The position numbers and the translations under genes were made by a program. From NCBI RefSeq assembly GCF_000262755.1, contig NZ_AFEU01000003.1, positions 806,001 through 870,000 of the forward strand: a stretch of DNA of 64,000 nucleotides, in the 5' to 3' direction. Of this stretch, positions 45,861 through 54,056 are shown piece after piece. Origin of the DNA: Bacillus methanolicus PB1. Lineage in GTDB: Bacteria > Bacillota > Bacilli > Bacillales > Cytobacillaceae. The notes beneath the pieces were generated by a model. It saw only the letters and a list, made by a program, of their open reading frames with translations, was not told the origin of the DNA and searched no databases. Every line of letters begins with the position of its first letter. The stretch's first letter is position 1.

Positions 45861-46736
45861 ATGAGGAAACATATATTTCTTTTTATCACGATATTTGTTA
45901 TCACTGTATCAATAATTCTCCTAAATCGTCCACAGCAGGTAAAAGAGAGCATTACCTTTTTTCCGATTGATCCTAAAGTAGTCTTTTTGAATGCTTCTAC
46001 AAAATTGGATTTGTTGGATGAAAAAAAACAGGATCGGTATTCTGTCGCTTGGAAGATTGAGTCAACACTTGAACGGGAGGCTTATTTACGACAGGATATT
46101 GGCTTCTTATTTGCTAACGGTCGATTAAAGGGGAAAATGGGAAAGTGGAAACAAAATACAGCGTATCTTTTCCAAGAACAAATCATTAATGATAATGACA
46201 GCAGCCATTTAGAAGCAGTTTCATTTCATCATGCCGAAATCCATTATGATAACGAACAAATCTTTAGCGCCCAAACGATGTCAGCGGACAATTTGTATGT
46301 CATTCATTCATCATTGAGTCCGTTACATTCTTTTCGGACTCCGGGAACAAACGAAGAAACGGAATGGAAAACCACAATTGACAAGATTACGAATCAAGAT
46401 CTGGATTCAAGCTGGACAAACGCAATCGAACATTTTATGATAAAGCGTGATCAATATATCACAATTCCATTGACAAAATTAATCGAATACAATAACCGTC
46501 CCTTGCCGGGATTTACGAAACATGAGACAGAGCGAATACTTGGAAACTTATGGGAAGGGTTATATAAAAATTATTTCCTAGGAATTAAAAAAAGAGACGG
46601 CACCGTCGTTGAACCGGAAGGCAGCATCGTCCCTCTTATTTTGCTGGCAAAAAATAAATCCCATTTACTCACCGTAACGGAAACTGGTGACGGGGAACCG
46701 ATTATGCTTCGCCAGCAGATTCCCCGGAGCCGTTAA
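45861..46736 (+). CDS. Unknown protein with one N-terminal membrane helix
   Basis: A 291-residue protein: MRKHIFLFITIFVITVSIILL forms a signal anchor, and the rest is an extracytoplasmic alpha/beta domain without a motif I recognise (ITFFPIDPKVVFLNASTKLD, WKIESTLEREAYLRQDIGF, LGNLWEGLYKNYFLG). ATG 45861 has AGAGGG 8 nt upstream; 58 earlier codons of open frame overlap the yqgQ leader and are discarded. The last 35 bp overlap the 3-prime end of yqgP on the other strand. No B. subtilis counterpart is known to me here. Confidence 0.82.
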   Translation: MRKHIFLFITIFVITVSIILLNRPQQVKESITFFPIDPKVVFLNASTKLDLLDEKKQDRYSVAWKIESTLEREAYLRQDIGFLFANGRLKGKMGKWKQNTAYLFQEQIINDNDSSHLEAVSFHHAEIHYDNEQIFSAQTMSADNLYVIHSSLSPLHSFRTPGTNEETEWKTTIDKITNQDLDSSWTNAIEHFMIKRDQYITIPLTKLIEYNNRPLPGFTKHETERILGNLWEGLYKNYFLGIKKRDGTVVEPEGSIVPLILLAKNKSHLLTVTETGDGEPIMLRQQIPRSR

Positions 46737-48258
46737 TTTTTCGCAATAAGGCTTTATATTCTTTTTGATCAGGTTTTATCCTGACTGCATTTTCAGCATG
46801 ATTACGCGCTGCTTCTATATTATTTTCATCAAAATAAATTAACGCAAGATTGAAATGCGCTTCATGAAAATCCGGTTTCATTTCAATGACCTTTTGCAAA
46901 TGTTCCTTGGCATCATTGACATTTCCCAACTTTATCTCCGTATATGACAAAAGAAAATAAAGATTTTCCGTCGGTCTGTTTACATTTGCATAATTATTTA
47001 ACAGCTCATAAGCTTTATCATAGTTTTCTGATTCGATGTACTCTTGGGCTAGGACGAGAACAGACTGCTCATCAACATTGTGGGCCGCTCCTTCATATCC
47101 ATACTTTAATAAACCGGTTGCAGCAAAAAAAGCAAGTACAAGAAATAATCCTTGAAATAATATTTTCTTTTTTCCAGGAAAATGAAGAATTCCGGCAGCT
47201 AAAAAACCGCCAATTAGACCCCCGATGTGACCGGCATTATCTATCCCTGGAAGCGTAAACCCTAATGCCAGGTTAATTCCTAGTACAACGAGTATATTCA
47301 TCCCCATTGTCCGAAAAAATAGACCGGGATGAATGACCCCAAAATAAAGCAATGCTCCAAAACAGCCAAAAATGGCCCCGCTGGCACCTGCAGATAAGCT
47401 TGGACTGAAAACAAAGCTGGTAAGCGACCCAGCAAATCCGGCAAACAAATAAATAAGCAAAAACCGGACATTTCCATATAGTCGCTCGACAACTGTCCCC
47501 AGGTAGTATAAAGAGAGCGTATTCATCAATAAATGGAGCAGTCCAACATGAAGAAAAATAGGAGTAAAAAAGCGCCACCATTCTCCCTCAATGATTAAAA
47601 GATTAAATTTTGCCCCAAATCGAATGAGCGTTGACGTATTCGTGCTTCCTCCGTTTACCGTCAATAACAAAAATACAGCAATTTGCAAAAGCATAAAAAT
47701 ATATGTAAAGAACGGCTTCCCGTTACTGAAAACATCTTTTTCAGCTTTCGAATTTGCTTTAGCTGCAAGCAATGCAGAAGCTTTCACTGCTTCAATTTCG
47801 CCTTCCGTATAGTCATCTTTTAAGTCAAAAAATAATGATTCGTGAAAATAATGTTCGAGATTTTGTAGAGAACTTTCGGTATTATTTTTTTCAATTAAAA
47901 ATGTCGTAACCATTGTTCGATCACTATGCGGACTTGTAAAAGGTTTTTCAATCCGGAATCGGTAATCGTCTACAGGCGGATAAGGGGTTACATACACATT
48001 GACAACAGAAAGATGTCTCAGACCAAGCTGTTTTCTAATTCTTTCACCGTTCATTGCAGTTAATTCGATATCTCTCTGCATCCAATTGCTCCAATCAACA
48101 TCATATCTTAACAATCTTATGGTCTGAGCCTGTTTATTCTCCAGTTTTTCAAGCCAAAGCTCCTTTTGGTCAGCGGATAATTGAATGACCCTATACTGTT
48201 TTTTCGAAATGAGACAGTGTGCCAACCTCCAAAAAAGAAAATCCTCTCGAAAACTCAA
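46702..48258 (-). CDS. yqgP: Rhomboid family intramembrane serine protease YqgP with TPR tail
   Basis: 518 residues. An N-terminal cytoplasmic domain (1-180) is followed by a seven-helix rhomboid core (about 183-380) with catalytic Ser293 in GASGAIFG and His344 in NAGHIGGLIGG, plus HLLMNTLSLYYLG. TPR repeats at 395-510 follow (YDKAYELLNNYANV, AKEHLQKVIEMKPDFHEAHF). In B. subtilis YqgP cuts membrane proteins and helps clear the Mg transporter MgtE. The start is TTG 48258 after GGGGG. Confidence 0.95.
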   Translation of the reverse strand: MSFREDFLFWRLAHCLISKKQYRVIQLSADQKELWLEKLENKQAQTIRLLRYDVDWSNWMQRDIELTAMNGERIRKQLGLRHLSVVNVYVTPYPPVDDYRFRIEKPFTSPHSDRTMVTTFLIEKNNTESSLQNLEHYFHESLFFDLKDDYTEGEIEAVKASALLAAKANSKAEKDVFSNGKPFFTYIFMLLQIAVFLLLTVNGGSTNTSTLIRFGAKFNLLIIEGEWWRFFTPIFLHVGLLHLLMNTLSLYYLGTVVERLYGNVRFLLIYLFAGFAGSLTSFVFSPSLSAGASGAIFGCFGALLYFGVIHPGLFFRTMGMNILVVLGINLALGFTLPGIDNAGHIGGLIGGFLAAGILHFPGKKKILFQGLFLVLAFFAATGLLKYGYEGAAHNVDEQSVLVLAQEYIESENYDKAYELLNNYANVNRPTENLYFLLSYTEIKLGNVNDAKEHLQKVIEMKPDFHEAHFNLALIYFDENNIEAARNHAENAVRIKPDQKEYKALLRKINGSGESAGEA

Positions 48259-48435
48259 CTTTCCCCCTACTTTCTGCTATTCATCTCTTATGCCTAAGAA
48301 TTATGTTTTGCAAAATATTCGATCGTTGAAAATTACTTTCATGCATTTTTTCCTTATTAAAAATATTATAAACCAAAGAATACAATAACTTTAATATAAG
48401 ATTTGAGTATCTTTGAATGTACTTATCATAAAAAT

Positions 48436-48458
48436 AAAAAGACCTGTTCGGCCTTTTT
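48436..48458 (-). terminator. Terminator of yqgO overlapping its stop codon
   Basis: On the minus strand AAAAAGGCC / GGTCTTTTT pairs (one G-U) with a 5-nt loop, ending in a U tract. Confidence 0.7.
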
Positions 48459-48651
48459 AATACTGTCTGTTACTTGGGAAAACTGATTGAATGATTTTAT
48501 TCTTTACACCCGGAACATTCATAAATATTTTTATTAAAAGACGGCGAATAAAAGAGTTTCCAAAAAGCAGATTAATCAACCGATACCGGTTTTGATAAAC
48601 AAGATACACCACAGTTCCTATCATTAATATAGATGTAAGCATTCTTATCAC
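48457..48651 (-). CDS. yqgO: YqgO small membrane protein
   Basis: 64 residues, with one N-terminal hydrophobic helix (MLTSILMIGTVVYLVYQ) and a basic C-terminal half. GTG 48651 has GGAGGG 7 nt upstream. Size, topology and place between yqgP and yqgN match B. subtilis YqgO. Function unknown. Confidence 0.8.
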   Translation of the reverse strand: MIRMLTSILMIGTVVYLVYQNRYRLINLLFGNSFIRRLLIKIFMNVPGVKNKIIQSVFPSNRQY

Positions 48652-48709
48652 ATTTCATCCCTCCGTTCTTATTTTAAGAAAGAAGGGAAGTTTTTATCCT
48701 GTAAAGTGA

Positions 48710-49291
48710 TTAGAACCTTTTTCCTCTATTTAACTCAATAACCTTTTTATCGGTAATCAGTTTCATGACAGGAATATCATGTTCTTCAACTTGAAAGCGA
48801 TCAATCAACTGCTCTTCAAATGCGAGAGAAACCGTTTTTCCGTTGAAATTTGTTAAATAGCGGTCATAATAACCCCCTCCGTGTCCAATCCTATAACAAT
48901 CGTACGTAAAAGCGACCCCGGGAACAATCATAAGGTCAATTTCATTGGCGCTGACAGCTTCTGTTAGGCCTTCAATCGGTTCATATAAATTGAAAAAACT
49001 TGATTCAAGTTCGGAAAAACGTGTTAAGGTACGAAAAACCATCCCTTTACTTTCGGGAATGCATTTTGGAACTGCGATCTTTTTTCCGAGTTCCCATCCT
49101 TTTCTGATAATTTGCAGCGTGTCTGCTTCAGGCGGATTAGACACAGTAATGGCAACTGTTTTTGCATCTTTCCAATACGGATCTGAGAATAACGTTTGTG
49201 CGATTTGATAAGACTTATCTTCGTATTCAGGTTTTTGTATATTTGCGAGTTTCGCTTTTACTGCTTTTCGGATCATTTGCTTCGTTTCCAT
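48710..49291 (-). CDS. yqgN: 5-formyltetrahydrofolate cyclo-ligase YqgN
   Basis: Recycles 5-formyltetrahydrofolate to methenyltetrahydrofolate using ATP. 193 residues from ATG 49291, which has GGGAGAG 6 nt upstream. The family motif VPGVAFTYDCYRIGHGGGYYDRYL (cited in part) and KIAVPKC are present. It complements folD and the glycine cleavage system. Confidence 0.94.
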   Translation of the reverse strand: METKQMIRKAVKAKLANIQKPEYEDKSYQIAQTLFSDPYWKDAKTVAITVSNPPEADTLQIIRKGWELGKKIAVPKCIPESKGMVFRTLTRFSELESSFFNLYEPIEGLTEAVSANEIDLMIVPGVAFTYDCYRIGHGGGYYDRYLTNFNGKTVSLAFEEQLIDRFQVEEHDIPVMKLITDKKVIELNRGKRF

Positions 49292-49318
49292 TATCATCTC
49301 TCCCGAATTTAGCAACAA

Positions 49319-49346
49319 AAAAGCAGCAGGTATCCCCGCTGCTTAT
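49319..49346 (-). terminator. Hairpin after rpmG
   Basis: On the minus strand AAGCAGCGGG / CCTGCTGCTT followed by TTTTTT, beginning within the last codons of rpmG. It ends or attenuates rpmG transcripts before yqgN. Confidence 0.75.
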
Positions 49347-49492
49347 TTTGTTTCACGATGTAAAGTAGTGCGCTTTTCTCTTGGGCAATATTTTTTTAGC
49401 TCAAGACGATCAGGATTATTGCGTTTATTTTTTGTAGAAATATAGTTACGATCTCCACATTCAGTGCAAGCTAATGTTATGTTCACACGCAT
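49343..49492 (-). CDS. rpmGA: Ribosomal protein L33, RpmGA type
   Basis: A 49-residue protein: [49 protein letters not shown]. It has one CxxC (ACTEC) and a single later Cys, as in B. subtilis RpmGA. GGAGGG precedes the ATG. It is part of the large ribosomal subunit. Confidence 0.96.
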   Translation of the reverse strand: MRVNITLACTECGDRNYISTKNKRNNPDRLELKKYCPREKRTTLHRETK

Positions 49493-49568
49493 GTTTTACT
49501 CCCTCCAACCTGTGAAAACTAGTTCGTTCATACGACTTTTCTATAATACCACTTTTTAAAAGGAATTG

Positions 49569-50162
49569 CTAGTGTGTTTTTAAAAGTGCATTGTTCAAGT
49601 TAATAAGCTTTTTCCTTTCATTGCCGTAAATAACCCATGAACTTGCATATTGTGTCTCATGTCCATGCAAAATCAAGTTGAGAGAAAAAATACTTGCAAC
49701 CGTTCCTTTCGCTAAAGGCATATAGCGAAGAATGCCTTTTTTCTCGCAGCTCCATATGTTTTCAGCTGGAACAGTCCAAATTGGATGAACGGTAGTTGAT
49801 TCTATTCCATTTCCGTTTGTTTTGCCGTTAATTAAATACATCTTTTTATTGACATGATGAAAGATGACTTTTTCTGACGGAGAAACAAATGCAAGTTGAT
49901 CATTCAATATACTTTCATTGCTATACATCATTAACAGCTTTACTTCCTTTACATCTAAAGAATGATTCGTGATCATGATGTCATATAAACAAATTTCAGA
50001 TTGCAGGTCTGTTCTCTTTATTTCAAACGAAACATCTTTTTCTTGAATGAATCTTCCAAAATCATGCTGAGCCCAATATGTTTTTCCTTCTATCCACAAC
50101 CCTGGAATCATTCTAAGTTTTAATCTTTCTCTTTTACCCCCTGATATGATTAACCCTTTCAT
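49569..50162 (-). CDS. Unknown protein downstream of the GH57/GT4 fusion
   Basis: A 197-residue protein with no motif I recognise. It begins MKGLIISGGKRERLKLRMIP and is rich in short beta-strand-like stretches (FEIKRTDLQSEICLYDIMIT, KVIFHHVNKKMYLING); no signal peptide or membrane helix. ATG 50162 has GAAGGGG 8 nt upstream; GTG 50171 is too close to it. It lies 84 bp downstream of the fusion gene and is probably the last gene of the same transcript. Fold prediction would be needed; a carbohydrate-binding beta-sandwich is a guess. Confidence 0.7.
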   Translation of the reverse strand: MKGLIISGGKRERLKLRMIPGLWIEGKTYWAQHDFGRFIQEKDVSFEIKRTDLQSEICLYDIMITNHSLDVKEVKLLMMYSNESILNDQLAFVSPSEKVIFHHVNKKMYLINGKTNGNGIESTTVHPIWTVPAENIWSCEKKGILRYMPLAKGTVASIFSLNLILHGHETQYASSWVIYGNERKKLINLNNALLKTH

Positions 50163-50246
50163 CCTTTTCACCCCTTCTATTTGTAGTTAGAGTTTTTTCT
50201 TAAAGAATTCTCAGTTGATCCGGATTTTCTGAAATCACTCTATATC

Positions 50247-52655
50247 TTATATCTTCGTATTTAACAAAACATCCTCAAACGTTCTTTTCGTTTCTTCAGC
50301 AATTCTCATCCAGCTGAATAGACTTTCAACAACTTTCCGGCCGTTTTCACCGATTTCTTTTGCTCTTTTCCTGTCTTCAAGTACAAAATGGAGTTGCTGT
50401 AATAAGCTAAACGGATTTCCGGGATCCATAAATAGACCTGTTTTGTACGGCTGAATAATGCCTCTTAATCCGCCGGTTTCGGAAACAATGGTTGGTTTGC
50501 CAAAACTCATGGCCTCAAGAGCAACAATGCCAAAAGGTTCATAAAGACTTGGAAAAACAGCTGCTTCACATTGCGTTAAAAGTGCATCCCGCTGTTCATC
50601 CTGGATAAAACCAATAAAATACACAAAATTTTCCATCCCATTGTCTCTAACCTTTTGCCGGTATTCTTCTAACAGAGGACCTTTCCCGGCAATTACAAAA
50701 TAAAGTTCATCACTTCTTGCTTTCATTTTTATTGCAGTTTCAATAATTGTATCAAAACCTTTTTCTCTTACCATTCTTCCAATTGAAAATACCATTTTTC
50801 TTTCAGGAAAAACCGGAAGTTCATCCAATAATCCATGCAAATTTAATTGTTCTTCTTGTTTAAATACACCATTAGGAATAATCGCTATCATTTCTTCACT
50901 AGTATTAAATACATTCTTCAATTCATCCTTCATATGTTCACTGCAAACAATAATTTGATCGGATGCTTGAAGGAGAAGTTCTTCTTTCTTATGAATAAAG
51001 TGCTGCATGTCTGTATAAATTCCATTATTTCTTCCGTGTTCGGTAGCATGCATTGTTGTGATTAACGGAATATTTAAAAAAGTCTTTAAGGAAACTGCAG
51101 CAGAACCAACGAGCCAGTCATGGGCATGTATAACATGAAAATCATGAACAGCAGCGAGCTCTCTTGCTCTGTTTGCCATCGCCAAATTAAGCCCTGCCAC
51201 CCATGCTAAAAAGTCATGATCCTTTTCATTTAATGGGGCTACCCTGTGGATAAAAACCCCATTTCGCTTTTCAAAAGAAGGAAGATCAGCAGTCTGTGCG
51301 GTGAGCACATGAATTTCATAACCTAATTTTGCAAGACTTTCCGAAAGTCCGTGAACATGTCTGGAAAGTCCTCCAACAATGTTCGGAGGAAACTCCCATG
51401 TCTGCATTAAAATTTTCAAGCCTTGACTTTTTGATTCCATTGATAGATTGCTTTTTGCTTTATTGATCCATCCCTTTAATGAAAGGTTTTCTAAAAATGA
51501 ATCCGAATTTTCCATTTCATCCAGTTCATCAGCCTGCCTTTTGCCAGTCAATATTTCTTTTAATTTATAAAAGGATAATATTTGCTCTTTCGCCGCCTCT
51601 TCTGCTTGCCCGCTATCCGCTGCTGAACCTGATAACAAAAGCCAATGCTTAATCATCTGTTTCAATATTCTTTTTTCAAAAGAATTTTCAATTAACCTTC
51701 CCATCTTTTTAATTTCTGTTTCGATCAAAAAGCTTTCTTCCAAAATTATTGATTCTTTCGAAATGAGCGGTGAACTGCTTTCAGTTATTGAAAAAGAAGA
51801 ACAAATATGAACTGTTTCCGCTGTTTTCCCGAATTCTGTTAGAAATTTGGAAGCTTCCATCGAAACGGATGAGTTGATCGCCATATTTTTTGCGAAATCA
51901 ATAAAGTCAGCTATTTCATCTGATAATATGTTTTCGGCTGCCACAAACACTTGACTTGATTTATAAATAGAAAAGTCGGAGTCACTTGGTCCGACAGAAA
52001 TTCCTCCTTGCTTTACCACTTTCTGTATCGGAAAAAATATTAGACCGTGCGGAGAGCGTATCGGTTTCTTTCCATTTCCCGAGGGTGTCGGGTCGGCAAA
52101 TTTAATCGTATTTTCATTGATAAAACTGTATTGAATTCCCTCATTCATAAGAAAAAGGTCAAGCCCAGGCTCAAATGCTCCTTTTGGAAACCAAAATCCT
52201 CGCGGACGGACCGAGAAACAACTTTCCAATATCGATAATCCTTCACGAATATGTGCTTGAATGCCTGCAGAAGTTGCAATAAACGGCAAAATTGCCCCTG
52301 TTACAGGCACCGCCAGAAGTTCAATTTTTTCTTGACTGATCATACTGCGCAAGCTTTTGTTAACACTTTGGTCCCATTTCATCCAAATATCAATTAGACC
52401 AGGAAACTGATCTGTTTCTTTTTCTAAAAATTGCGTCATTTTATCTTTAAATTTTGCTTGTCCTGCAACTTCATAATAGATAGGGGGAATCGCCAAATAT
52501 ATTTTTGCTTTTTTCAGTCCATTTTCAAGTTTAGATAGTATTTCTATTAATTTTGCTGTAAAAACAAATATGTCTTTTCTTACGATCGAGTTGTTTTTTA
52601 TGCTTATTATTGGTATATCCGTATACAGAATGGGCAAAAAGAAAGGTTTCATCAT
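50247..52655 (-). CDS. GH57-like (DUF1957) domain fused to GT4 glycosyltransferase
   Basis: 802 residues from ATG 52655 (GGTGG 6 nt upstream, just past the DUF4912 stop). Residues 1 to about 370 resemble GH57 glucan branching enzymes: IELLAVPVTGAILPFI, then RGFWFPKGAFEPGLDLFLMN, where the canonical motif reads WxPECAYxPGLD. The expected nucleophile Glu is replaced by Lys158, and the usual N-terminal HxH and acid/base Asp motifs are not visible, so this domain is probably inactive. Residues 413-800 are a GT4 enzyme of the glycogen-synthase type (WEFPPNIVGGLSRHVHGL, IGRMVREKGFDT, EPFGIVALEA). The longer upstream frame overlaps the previous gene and is not used. B. subtilis has glycosyltransferase yqgM here. 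Confidence 0.88.
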   Translation of the reverse strand: MMKPFFLPILYTDIPIISIKNNSIVRKDIFVFTAKLIEILSKLENGLKKAKIYLAIPPIYYEVAGQAKFKDKMTQFLEKETDQFPGLIDIWMKWDQSVNKSLRSMISQEKIELLAVPVTGAILPFIATSAGIQAHIREGLSILESCFSVRPRGFWFPKGAFEPGLDLFLMNEGIQYSFINENTIKFADPTPSGNGKKPIRSPHGLIFFPIQKVVKQGGISVGPSDSDFSIYKSSQVFVAAENILSDEIADFIDFAKNMAINSSVSMEASKFLTEFGKTAETVHICSSFSITESSSPLISKESIILEESFLIETEIKKMGRLIENSFEKRILKQMIKHWLLLSGSAADSGQAEEAAKEQILSFYKLKEILTGKRQADELDEMENSDSFLENLSLKGWINKAKSNLSMESKSQGLKILMQTWEFPPNIVGGLSRHVHGLSESLAKLGYEIHVLTAQTADLPSFEKRNGVFIHRVAPLNEKDHDFLAWVAGLNLAMANRARELAAVHDFHVIHAHDWLVGSAAVSLKTFLNIPLITTMHATEHGRNNGIYTDMQHFIHKKEELLLQASDQIIVCSEHMKDELKNVFNTSEEMIAIIPNGVFKQEEQLNLHGLLDELPVFPERKMVFSIGRMVREKGFDTIIETAIKMKARSDELYFVIAGKGPLLEEYRQKVRDNGMENFVYFIGFIQDEQRDALLTQCEAAVFPSLYEPFGIVALEAMSFGKPTIVSETGGLRGIIQPYKTGLFMDPGNPFSLLQQLHFVLEDRKRAKEIGENGRKVVESLFSWMRIAEETKRTFEDVLLNTKI

Positions 52656-52656
52656 T

Positions 52657-53337
52657 TTAGTCCACCATGCCTTCTTTCGTTTCATAAAAACTGTATGTGC
52701 TAATATGTTCAACCCACTTAGGCGCACTTTCCCGTCTGTTTTGAAACCATTCAAGTTCTTTCGCCAATTCCCCTGCTTGTTCAACAGCTGATCTAGGTAC
52801 ATGAATTGCATTTGAGCGCAGAAGCGGTAAAAATTTATGATCAGATAATTTTATGCCTAATTCGGCGCAATAACATCTGTTTGGTCTTAATCCTTTAATA
52901 AACCAGCTATTTTTATTTTCCGGCAAGAAAATTTCAAATACCTCATGTGCATTGCTCCCATTAAACAGGATGCAAGTCACATCATACAATCTAAGCACAA
53001 GCTGAAAATGAGCGAACGGCCTCTGATAATAATGAGAAATCAGTTTTTGCTGCTCTTCTGACAGGCGCCAAAAACTGTAAAGTTTATTTGGCGAAACGAG
53101 CCAAATACAAAGATGATCCTTTTGATCGACATGTTTATTTTTTTTCGCAATAAACAATGGTTTCTCTTCTTTATTATGTTGGATTCGAGAACGGGTGACA
53201 TGGCGTAAAGGTTCGGCTTTCTTTTTCATATATTTCTTCCACTGATATTGAACTTTCCCGACGGTCGTATTCAGCTCAAGAGCAATTTTTCGAAATGACA
53301 GGCCTTTTTTGCGAAGCTTGACAATCTCTTCTATCAT
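52657..53337 (-). CDS. HTH plus DUF4912 protein
   Basis: A 226-residue protein. Residues 1-35 form a resolvase-type helix-turn-helix ([38 protein letters not shown]). After a basic linker, residues 72-180 are a DUF4912 domain (CIWLVSPNKLYSFWRLSEEQ, FEIFLPENKNSWFIKGLRPN, RCYCAELGI). DUF4912 has no established function but recurs near glucan enzymes. GAGGTG lies upstream of the ATG. The stop is 2 bp from the next start, so translation is coupled to the GH57/GT4 fusion. Confidence 0.87.
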   Translation of the reverse strand: MIEEIVKLRKKGLSFRKIALELNTTVGKVQYQWKKYMKKKAEPLRHVTRSRIQHNKEEKPLFIAKKNKHVDQKDHLCIWLVSPNKLYSFWRLSEEQQKLISHYYQRPFAHFQLVLRLYDVTCILFNGSNAHEVFEIFLPENKNSWFIKGLRPNRCYCAELGIKLSDHKFLPLLRSNAIHVPRSAVEQAGELAKELEWFQNRRESAPKWVEHISTYSFYETKEGMVD

Positions 53338-53446
53338 CTATAGAGGCACCTCATTTCTATAAACTATAAATTGTATGAAATTAAAAACTGAATATTCTTT
53401 GTATTAATGTTAGCATTGACCGAATGGCTAAACAATGAACGCATTT

Positions 53447-53541
53447 TGTCGGAATTTGTTTATGCCAGTTATGTCAAGTACAACGAAAGATAAAATATTT
53501 TGTTTTCGACAACAATGGTGCAGTCTTTTCATATTTCGACA
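53447..53541 (-). promoter_or_regulatory. Cluster of Spo0A-box-like sites
   Basis: TTCGACA (the complement of the Spo0A box TGTCGAA) occurs at 53505-53511 and 53535-53541, 30 bp apart, and TGTCGGA, one mismatch, at 53447-53453. A perfect minus-strand TTGACA lies between them (53472-53477), though no clear -10 follows at 17 bp. They occupy the 329-bp divergent gap (53338-53666) between the DUF4912 unit and the 53667 gene, so either could be controlled. Confidence 0.55.
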
Positions 53542-53666
53542 GTATCATTTCATAAAAATCTGATTTTTTGCGTCCATTTTCTTTAAACAAAAATCCTCGA
53601 ATTTTGTCATATGTATGATAAAATATTATTGTTGTTTGTTACTTCTATTATTTCGGGGTGTAATTT

Positions 53667-54056
53667 ATGGAGTGGATTTTTGCAGGACTCCTGATATTTT
53701 CAGTTCTTCTCTTATTAATTTCATTGTTTATAAGTGATCCATTAAAAAAGATCCGCGAAGAGATCGATGAGCTTTCGATGCAGCAAATTAAAGAGCTTTA
53801 TCAAATTAAGAAGAAATTAAAAATATTAGAAGAGGAATTGCTGATCAGCGACGAAGATATCAAAAAAGCATTTACAAAACCTAATATTCCTAAGGAAAAG
53901 AAAGAAATACATGCTATCATTCGCAATCAAGTTCTTCTGTTGGCGCAACAAGGTCTTTCTATAGAACAAATTGCAAAGCAATCTTCGTTAACAGTTGATG
54001 ATGTAAACACAATCTTGCACGATTTTATTCAAATCCGGGGAGAAAACGATGAATAA
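53667..54056 (+). CDS. Membrane-anchored coiled-coil protein with C-terminal HTH
   Basis: A 129-residue protein: a transmembrane helix (residues 3-22), then a charged coiled coil (KKIREEIDELSMQQIKELYQ onward to about 65) and a C-terminal helix-turn-helix (VLLLAQQGLSIEQIAKQSSL, TVDDVNTIL). The architecture resembles SwrB/DUF6115-type proteins. GGGGTG precedes the ATG, and the 3-prime end overlaps the next gene by 8 bp. Function unknown. Confidence 0.8.
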   Translation: MEWIFAGLLIFSVLLLLISLFISDPLKKIREEIDELSMQQIKELYQIKKKLKILEEELLISDEDIKKAFTKPNIPKEKKEIHAIIRNQVLLLAQQGLSIEQIAKQSSLTVDDVNTILHDFIQIRGENDE

